A DNA stretch of 45,276 nt from Chitinophagaceae bacterium (lineage in GTDB: Bacteria > Bacteroidota > Bacteroidia > Chitinophagales > Chitinophagaceae), in the NCBI GenBank assembly GCA_947457465.1, contig CANGWB010000014.1, positions 1 to 45,276 of the forward strand. The letters are read 5' to 3'. A program made the translations under genes and the position numbers. Every line of letters starts with the position of its first letter. Positions within the stretch are counted from its first letter, which is position 1. Below the pieces are notes generated by a model. It did not search any database, had not been told where the DNA came from, and saw only the letters and a list, made by a program, of their open reading frames with translations. Shown here one piece after another: positions 34,360 to 42,600 of the stretch.

Positions 34360-34926
34360 ATGCTGCGCCTCTTCATATCAATGCTACTGATAGCCTCAAT
34401 CTATCAATCTTCGTTAGTTGCCCAAACGGTTATTTCTAAATACCCTGAAGCAAAGCCCCGGCAAAATTTGTATGTAGAGCTGGGCGGAAATGGGTTGGCT
34501 TTCACAGCTGTTTATGAGAGCCGATTGAAAAAAGCAACCGATGGTATCGGTCTGAAATTCGGGTTGGGTGGGTACACGAGCGATTTTGAAAAGGTGATCA
34601 CAGTACCGATCGGGATGAACTGGTTACTGACTAAAGACAATAAAGATTTTTTTGAGATGGGTGTAGGTGCCACATTTTTACACTTTGACACCAACGACCG
34701 GTGGGGATGGTCCGGTGGCACAACAGACCCATACCCATTGAATATTGCCGGATTGAACGTCAGCGCCAAGAACTCTCTTATCGCAAATTTCACCATGGGA
34801 TACCGCAGGCAGCCGAAAGACGGTGGGATCATGTGGGGCGTGTCGGTGAACCCACACCTGAACAATAATGGATTCTGGCCAGTATGGTTCGGATTTAAAT
34901 TTGGGTACTCGTTTAGTAGGAAGTGA
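34360..34926 (+). CDS. Predicted small outer-membrane beta-barrel protein
   Basis: This 188-residue protein has a signal peptide (about 1-21, ending SLVAQ) and then alternating aromatic/polar strands such as NLYVELGGNGLAFTAVYE, FFEMGVGATFLHF and FWPVWFGFKFGYSFSRK, the last resembling an outer-membrane barrel terminus. I recognise no named family. It probably spans the outer membrane with about eight strands, which is inference. The porin-like gene follows and is probably co-transcribed. Confidence 0.65.
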   Translation: MLRLFISMLLIASIYQSSLVAQTVISKYPEAKPRQNLYVELGGNGLAFTAVYESRLKKATDGIGLKFGLGGYTSDFEKVITVPIGMNWLLTKDNKDFFEMGVGATFLHFDTNDRWGWSGGTTDPYPLNIAGLNVSAKNSLIANFTMGYRRQPKDGGIMWGVSVNPHLNNNGFWPVWFGFKFGYSFSRK

Positions 34927-34966
34927 GAAAAGGCTTAACCACAGCCACCTCAAACGATATACAATA

Positions 34967-36109
34967 TTGAAAAACTCACACTTTTTTATACAGAGAATTT
35001 TTTGTTGGGTCACCGCTGCAGTAGGATTTCTGCCTTTTCCCCTACTCGGACAAGAAATATCGGACTCCTCCACTAAAGGAGCCTGGAAGTTCAATGCATA
35101 CGCTGAATCCTTTTTTTGCGTGCGTCAGCGATTGGAAACGGGGCAAAATATATCTGACTTCCAATTCAATCATAATAGAGGTAATATCATCGGATTGAAT
35201 CAGGTATCACAAGGGGTTGAATACCTGTCCAAGAATTTTCGTTTTAACCTTGCTCTACATGCCGGAACCTATGTGGAAGATAATTATGCTGCCGAACCTG
35301 CATATCTACAACCAATCAACCGGGCATATGTAGGATATCGGGTGAGCAAAAAGAGAAACGTATGGTTGGATGCGGGAGTGTTTCCGTCGTATATCGGCTT
35401 TGAAAGTGTGAATGCCTTTGATAATGCCACCGCAACACGTTCACTTTTGGCCGAAAATTCTCCATATTTCCTTACGGGGATTCGTGCCAATTATCCAATC
35501 AGTCCCAAAAACGAATTCAACTTTTATGTACTGACCGGGTGGCAACGGATCAAACCACAAAATAATAATTCAACTCCTTCCTTCGGTTGGCAATGGATAC
35601 ACGCATTCCCCAATCAAAGTAAATTCAATTGGAGTTTTTGGGCGGGAGCTGATCATCCCGACAGTAGCCGCAAATGGCGATACTTCAACAATTTCTATTG
35701 GCAGGGTAAAAAAGGCAAGTGGTCTTACACAGTAGGATTCGATATCGGTATGGAACAAGAAAAAAAGAAAGCAAAATCCTTTTTTGTCTGGTACTCTCCC
35801 TTGCTGATCACACAATATTCCATATCGAACAAATGGAGGTCTGCCTTTCGGGTGGAACACTACGCAGACCCTCACAGCGTCATAACAAAACCAGCCAACG
35901 GATCAGCTGTCAGGGCTAGCAGTCAATCGATAAACGTCGACTATTCACCAAAACCTTCCATTCTGTGCAGAGTCGAGTGGAGATCCCTTCAAGCCAAGGA
36001 GCCCGTTTTTTTTCAACGAAATGAATATGACAATCGAACATCCTACACGACGCTAACAATTGCTTATCAACTGAATGCCAACCTTCGGAAAAAAGGACGA
36101 AATAAGTGA
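34967..36109 (+). CDS. Putative beta-barrel porin (BBP2/OmpL-like), TTG start
   Basis: The frame is open from an ATG at 34868, inside the upstream gene, but the residues from there to 34966 are charged and not signal-like. Starting at the TTG at 34967 gives a 380-residue protein with a good signal peptide (FFIQRIFCWVTAAVGFLPF, ending LLGQ), so I choose TTG. The mature part is rich in aromatic beta strands, with GVEYLSKNFRFNLALHAGTY, AYVGYRV, VWLDAGVFPSYIGFESV and FYVLTGWQRI, matching the putative beta-barrel porin 2 family. The last strand ends YTTLTIAYQL. Substrate unknown. Confidence 0.72.
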   Translation: MKNSHFFIQRIFCWVTAAVGFLPFPLLGQEISDSSTKGAWKFNAYAESFFCVRQRLETGQNISDFQFNHNRGNIIGLNQVSQGVEYLSKNFRFNLALHAGTYVEDNYAAEPAYLQPINRAYVGYRVSKKRNVWLDAGVFPSYIGFESVNAFDNATATRSLLAENSPYFLTGIRANYPISPKNEFNFYVLTGWQRIKPQNNNSTPSFGWQWIHAFPNQSKFNWSFWAGADHPDSSRKWRYFNNFYWQGKKGKWSYTVGFDIGMEQEKKKAKSFFVWYSPLLITQYSISNKWRSAFRVEHYADPHSVITKPANGSAVRASSQSINVDYSPKPSILCRVEWRSLQAKEPVFFQRNEYDNRTSYTTLTIAYQLNANLRKKGRNK

Positions 36110-36337
36110 TGAATACATTTCATGGCAATCAACCTCGCAGAGAAGCATAGACAAACATTGCGAACAAATTCAAAAGGCCCCATTGGGGCCTTTTGTACCG
36201 GGGATAGGACAACTATCTAACTAAATCCTAGCGAATTTTCAGGGATTTGTGAACTTACTTATTTAGGTGATTTGTATAAAGAAATAGCATTTAAGTTAAT
36301 TGCAAAATATAGATATCAAGCTTTACGATTTATGAAA
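36110..36337. other. Convergent intergenic spacer
   Basis: This is a 228-base AT-rich gap between the porin-like gene and the giant repeat gene. It holds one strong hairpin (36172-36194) and no open frame longer than about a dozen codons on the plus strand. I see no RNA gene. Confidence 0.6.
36172..36194. terminator. Bidirectional intrinsic terminator
   Basis: Perfect ten-base arms AAAAGGCCCC / GGGGCCTTTT surround an ATT loop, with A and T flanks that suit both directions. It separates the convergent porin-like gene from the giant repeat gene, although it lies about 145 bases past the latter's stop. Confidence 0.82.
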
Positions 36338-36630
36338 TTAATATCTGAGTAGAGTTACCATGCCCTTTCGAATTAATTTATTTCCGTTAACATCAAAACA
36401 CTCCACCACCCAACTATAGGTCTCCAGGGGTGCGGTTTGTCCGTTGATGGTGCCATCCCAGCCTTTTCTCAGATCATTGGTTTCGAAGATCTTCACGCCC
36501 CAGCGGCTGAAGATCCGGAAACTTTGGAGCCTTGCAATGTTCACGTAGATCGGGATAAACACGTCATTGATGTTATCTCGGTTGGGCGTAAATGCAGTTG
36601 GTGCAAAGACATTCGGTTTGTCAAAAATCC
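36338..36630 (-). other. T9SS type B sorting domain (CHU_C) of the giant protein
   Basis: The last 95 or so residues match the gliding motility-associated C-terminal domain: TAFTPNRDNINDVF with the Asn/Asp-rich turn, RIFSRWGVKIFETND, KGWDGTINGQ, YSWVVECFDVNGN and a final strand GMVTLLRY. It directs export and surface release or attachment through the PorSS/T9SS machinery, whose genes are not in this window. Confidence 0.9.
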
Positions 36631-39600
36631 AAACCTCTTGCTTATCGTGATTCACGCAACCGCTGGAATCTTTGATCGTGATGGTATAATCAATCCGGGA
36701 CGGATCGTTAGAAAGATAATACGCATCCGTCACCCTTCTGTTCGGCTGAATCAAGCCAATGGGTGGCGTCCAAAGATAATTGACCCCGCCGGGGAGCGCT
36801 TGCATCGTGAAGCGATTGAGTCGAGTGGCATAAATGAGTGGATATATGCTGTCCGGACGCGCACGCGTGACCACAAGCGTTTTCACAATCGTATCGCTTA
36901 ATTGCGGACAGGAGACTCCACCAACGATCAATTGCACCGGATAGCTGCCTGGCGTATTGTAAACAGTTGTTGGGTTCAACTGGATGGATTGGAGTCCGTT
37001 CCCGAAATTCCATTGAGCCGTACTGAAACCTCCATCCGCATATCCTGCCGTCGACAGATTGGTGAACTGTACGGTCGAACCGACACATCGGCTATTAAAG
37101 CTGAAGTCGGCTTTGGGCTTCCCAATCACTGTGATCTGCATTGACTTTTTACGGATCACACAACTGCTGTCGCTGAGTATGGTAAGCGTTACGGTATAAA
37201 TACCAGGAGCCGTGTAAATATGCGTAGGGCTGAAAACCGTGCTGGTCACTCCTCCGCCAAAATCCCAGAGCACTTGGGAAAATTGTGTACTACCCCATCC
37301 CAATTGACTGGTATTGACAAAGGTTACCGGTGATCCCAGGCAAACAGGCGTTGTTGCCGTGAAATCAGCAACCGGGGGACCAAATACAACCACCCGCTTC
37401 CTCATCGTATCAGAGACACAACCCCGTGCATTGGATACATACAACCACGGTCTGTATACGCCATAATTACTGTAAATATGGGATACCGCAGGTAAGGTGC
37501 TGGTAGCCGTCCCATCGTCAAAGTTCCACAATCGAGTGGTGATACTACTGGTAGGCGATACCGACAGATCCAAGAAGGATACATTCAATGATCCTGTACA
37601 GGAAACAGAATCAGTCATCCTGAAATTGACGATCGGACGCGCATAGACCACTTGGGTTAATGAGGTGTCCTTGGTACACCCATCAGCAGATTTCACCAGC
37701 AGGTAAATTTCGTAGGTTGAATCAGCCGCACTCAGGTTATCCGGGAATGTGAATGTCGGGGTCGCTGCTGCCGGATTGCTGATGATTACCCCATGCTGTT
37801 GCGGCAGCGGAGAGGTTCGGTTGAATACCGTCCAAGTGAACACGGCCGGTGGCTTTACCTGAGATAGATTTTGAACCGTTTTCACCAAGCCGGATCTTGG
37901 TCTGGCGCAGTTCGCAGCACCTCCGACAATGGCAAAAGAAGCCAGCGGTTCCGGATAAAGCCTCACCCAACGCATGGAGGAGTCGATACACCCGGAACTA
38001 GAAACCGCGACGAGTTTCACTTTTATTAATGTATCTCGGGTATACGAGGTATTGCGCAACTGAAACTGCGGGTTCAATCCAGTCGACAGAAGCTGGCCGT
38101 TCACATACCACTGATAAGTGAGGCCGACAACATTGCCCGGCGTGTTCAAATAAGAAGTATTGGTGGCCTGAACCGTCAATTGCTTACAGGCATACAGCGT
38201 ATCCGCAAGACTTCCGTTTAAAGAAAACTGGGATCGTGGAGTGGGCAGCGTTTTGACGGTATAACTGAACGAAGTGGGTCCACACCCGCCTTGAGTATTA
38301 CCGGCAACCAGCGTGAACACAAATGTTGTTCCGGCTTGTGTCAACACCATTGGTGGCGGAGTTGCCGCGGTACTGAATGGCACGCCATTGACCGACCATT
38401 GGTAGGTATCAGCGAATTGCGTCAAGTTAGAGAAGGTGACCACCATGGGGGCGCAGGCTGAATCCGGGGTAACGCGAAACAAGGTCTGCGGAAGCGGCAA
38501 TACCGTGATGGTGAATGTTCTGGGAATACCGCCACAATTGACGCCGCCATTTGAAAATGATGGCGTAACGGTGATCGTCGCCACAATTGGAACAGCAGTA
38601 GAATTGGTCGCGGTAAACGAAGGAATGGCACCTACGCCAGAGAGAGGAAGTCCGATAGCTGAATTGGAATTACTCCAGGTGTAGGTGATGGAACCTCCGG
38701 AGGCCGGTGAGGTAAAACTGATCGGGGTGGTCCTGTTTCCATCACAGTACTGCAGATTGGGCAATGGATTTACAGATGGACTGGGGTTCACCGTAATCGT
38801 GAAACTCTTTGGCTGTCCCGGACAGGCAACACCGCCGTTGATAAATGTTGGCGTAACGGTGATGGTGGCGATCAGCGGGGCTGTGCCGGTATTGACAACT
38901 CGGAAACTGTCAATATCCCCGGATCCGAATGGAGCCAGGCCGATAGCCGGTGTGGTGTTCGTCCAGGAATAACTAACCGTACCTCCAGTGAGCAGGGTGC
39001 TGAATCGCGTTCCTAAAGCCAGATCGCCGTTGCATTTTACCTGACTGGGAGGCTGGTTGACTTGTCCGGATGGATTTACAGTTATGGTGAACGTTTTAGC
39101 TGGACCGTCGCAAGAGCGTCCACTCACCGTCAAGGTTGGGGTAACCGTCACTACTGAAACAATCGGTGAGTTCGTGTTGTTCGTGGATATAAAGCTTACT
39201 GAACTTCCCAAACCCGATGTGACAAGACCTGTTGCCGTATTCGAGTTGGTCCAGCGATAACTTACGATGCCGCCAGTCGTTGGCGATGAGAATCCGAATG
39301 AAACAGTCGAGCCGGTACAAACGATTTGATTGGATGGCTGATCGACCTGAGGCGTTGGCAATACGGTAATGGTAAATGTCTTGGGTGCACCCGTACAAGT
39401 GACCCCACCACTGGTATAGGACGGAGTAACAGAAATGGTGGCCACTACCGGCGAATTGCTGATGTTTATCGCCGCAAACAGCGGGATATTCCCTGTATTG
39501 GAAGGCAATACACCAATAGAAGGATTGTTATTGGTCCAACTATAGGTAGTAGCACCACCCGTGGTTGAAGTACTAAAGTTTACCGATGTTAACTGACCAT

Positions 39601-42600
39601 TGCAAACCGTGAGGTTGGCCGGCTGATTGACTTGAGCAGCAGGATTGATGGTAATGGTATAGGTTGTTGGTGTACCCGGACAGGAACGTCCGCCGTATGA
39701 GAAAGTTGGTGTTACCCTGATCGTAGCGGTTATCGGAACAAGCCCCACGTTAACACCTACAAAGGAGCTGATGTCCCCTGTTCCACTTGCCGGCAATCCA
39801 ATTGCCGGCGTATCGTTTGTCCATTGATAGGTTGTCGTACCGCCGGTGTTTTGAGTGGTGAAGGCCGTTGCAGGCACTACGCCTCTATCGCAAACAACCT
39901 GGTTAGCCGGAACATTCACCTGGCCGGCGGGCAGTAAGGTGATGGTTCTTTCGTAAGCGGGTGCACAACCGGTTACAGAAGCCGTAGAAACCAAACGCAC
40001 ATTGAAAATAACCGGTGCGGTGGCGTTGGCCGGTATGCTGAACGTATGTGTAAATGTGGTAGCGCTATTGGAAAGGACAACACCATTTACAGACCACTGA
40101 TAGGCCAGGGTTCCACTACCCACATTGGTGGTCGTATTGGTGAAGTTGACCGTAGCACTGAGTCCACAGTAGACGGTATCGGATACAGAATACGAAACGA
40201 TCGGCGAGCCGCTAACCGTGAACGGGGTGGTCAGAGAGTCGTTACATCCATTGGCGTTGTACGCAATCATCTTGAGCTGATAATTGCCCGCAGTCAGTAG
40301 TGTGTGATTAAAGGTGAATCCGGTAGTAGAATAAAGCGTTATACCAGCAGCCGTTTGAACGAACCATTCCACGCTACTGTAATTGGCCGGGGTTGCGTTG
40401 GCCGTCAGGTTGAATGGGGCACAGTTGTATGTGCTCAGATTGGTCGTAAATACAGCAGTAGGCACGGGCAAAATAGTGACTTGCCTTTGGGCCGTATCTC
40501 GACAGGTTGCTCCGGAAGCAAATGTATTCGCGGCGATTAGCGTGACCGTATACGTACCCGGATTTTGATACAAATAATTGGGGTTGGTTACGCCGGAAAA
40601 AGAGAGCGTGCCATCGCCCATACTCCAGGTGTATTGGATTCCACTGGGCGTAGACAGGTTCGTGATCCGAACGGTATCCCGCGCACAGTAATTGGCGCTA
40701 CTGAAATTGAAATCGGCAACCGGATTGGGATAAATATCGATGGTCTGATATACCGTCGTATCCGTACAGGAATTTTGTGCACGCATACTGACTGTATAGG
40801 TTCCCGGATTGATATACGTGTAGCTAATCGTGTCGTTGGAATTATTGGTGACATAGGGAAGCGTACCTGCTCCAAAATCGATCGTATAAAGAGTGCCGCC
40901 TACGGAATTGTTTACAAATGTTACCGGCCTCGGCGCACATCCAAAAGTGTTCTGTCCAAAAACAATCAAACTAGGCGTGATCGTAGCCGGGTACAACAGC
41001 ACATCAACGGAGAAGCTGTCTACGCCACACTCATTGAATGCATACAACTTAACGGTGATCGTATCCAGAACACCCGTTGTATACCGCTGGGTCATTGTTC
41101 TGTTATCGTAAACCGTATCTCTTCTTCCATCTCCCCAATCCCAGATGTACTTATTGGAAGGACCAAATGCATTATTGACCCCTCTGGAATTATTACGGAA
41201 GCGCATGTTCGCGGGCGAACAATACACTGAGGTATCGGGCTGGAACAAGGCCTTCGGCTTGGGTCGGATCAGCACAGAGTCTCGTACAGACAAGGTTTGA
41301 CAAGCCGTTGTTACCGTAAGTGTGATGTAATAGGTAGTATCGCGCTGTTGCAGATCATTTGCCAAGAAGGTGACCGATCCCGGTTGCACCAGCGACGAGA
41401 TCTGACCGTTTCCGAAATTCCAAGAGTAGGCACTTCCATTAATAACTCCGATCGGAACGGTTGTGTTCTGTATCAAAATAGTTGCCGGTCCGCAGGCCGT
41501 ATCCGCACTGAGCGTAAAGGAAGGACGTGGCTCTTGGATCGTGTAAATAGTAGTACTTACCGAATCATCCTTACATCCATAGAGGCTTTTGGCCACCAGC
41601 TTAAGTACCACCGTGTCGCCTGGCTGCGTGATCACATAGTTGGGCACCGTAGCACCCGTTCCGATCAATACGCCATTTGCGTACCAAGCAAAAGCAGGCT
41701 GACTATTGGCCGATACGTGCGGAACTAAAGTCACGTGGTCCCGAATCCGATAGGGGGCGCATCCGATGACATCATCGATATTGATTTGAGCCTTGGCGCT
41801 TGGGTTAACTCGGATCGTAAATGTTTTTGGGATGCCGCTGCAATTAACACCTCCATTGGTATACTGAGGAGTAACCGTGATCGTCGCCGTCACCGGAGCT
41901 GTTCCGGTATTGACAGCCGTAAAACTGCCAATGTCGCCGGTTCCGCTGGCTCCCAAACCGATCGAAGGCGTATTGTTTGTCCAGCTGTAGTTGGTGATTC
42001 CGCCAGAATTGTTTGTACCAAATGCTATTGAGACGGTGTTATCTTCATGACAGACCACCTGATTGGATACCGTATTTACCTGAGCAGATGGATTGACCGT
42101 GATCGTGAAGGTGGTTGGTGTGCCATTACAACTAACCGAGCCATTCGTATAACGAGGAGTAACGGTGATCGTAGCCGTTACCGGTGCCGTTCCGGTATTG
42201 ACAGCAGCAAATGCAGGAATGTTACCCGTTCCACTCGCTCCCAGACCGATCGAAGGGTTGCTGTTCGTCCACAAATACGTCGTTCCGGCTACAGACCCAC
42301 CGAATATCACCGCTGTGGTATTACCCCCATTACATACGACTTGATTGGTTACTACATTCACCGTTGGTGTTGGATTCACGGTGATCGTAAAGGATTTCGA
42401 CGTACCGCTACACGTGACGCTTCCGTTGGTGTATACCGGGGTTACCGTGATCGTAGCCGTAACCGGTACTATACCGGTATTAACAGCAGCAAATGAGGCA
42501 ATATCACCGGTTCCACTAGCCCCCAGACCTATCGAGGTGGTATTGTTCGTCCAATTATACACAACCGTACCGCCAGTGGCTGTAGATCCAAATACTACCC

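Noticed and set aside
40565-41230. 221-codon plus-strand ORF inside the giant gene
   Set aside because: It lies wholly antisense to a region with clear PKD domains and has an unnatural Ile/Arg-rich composition and no recognisable domain.
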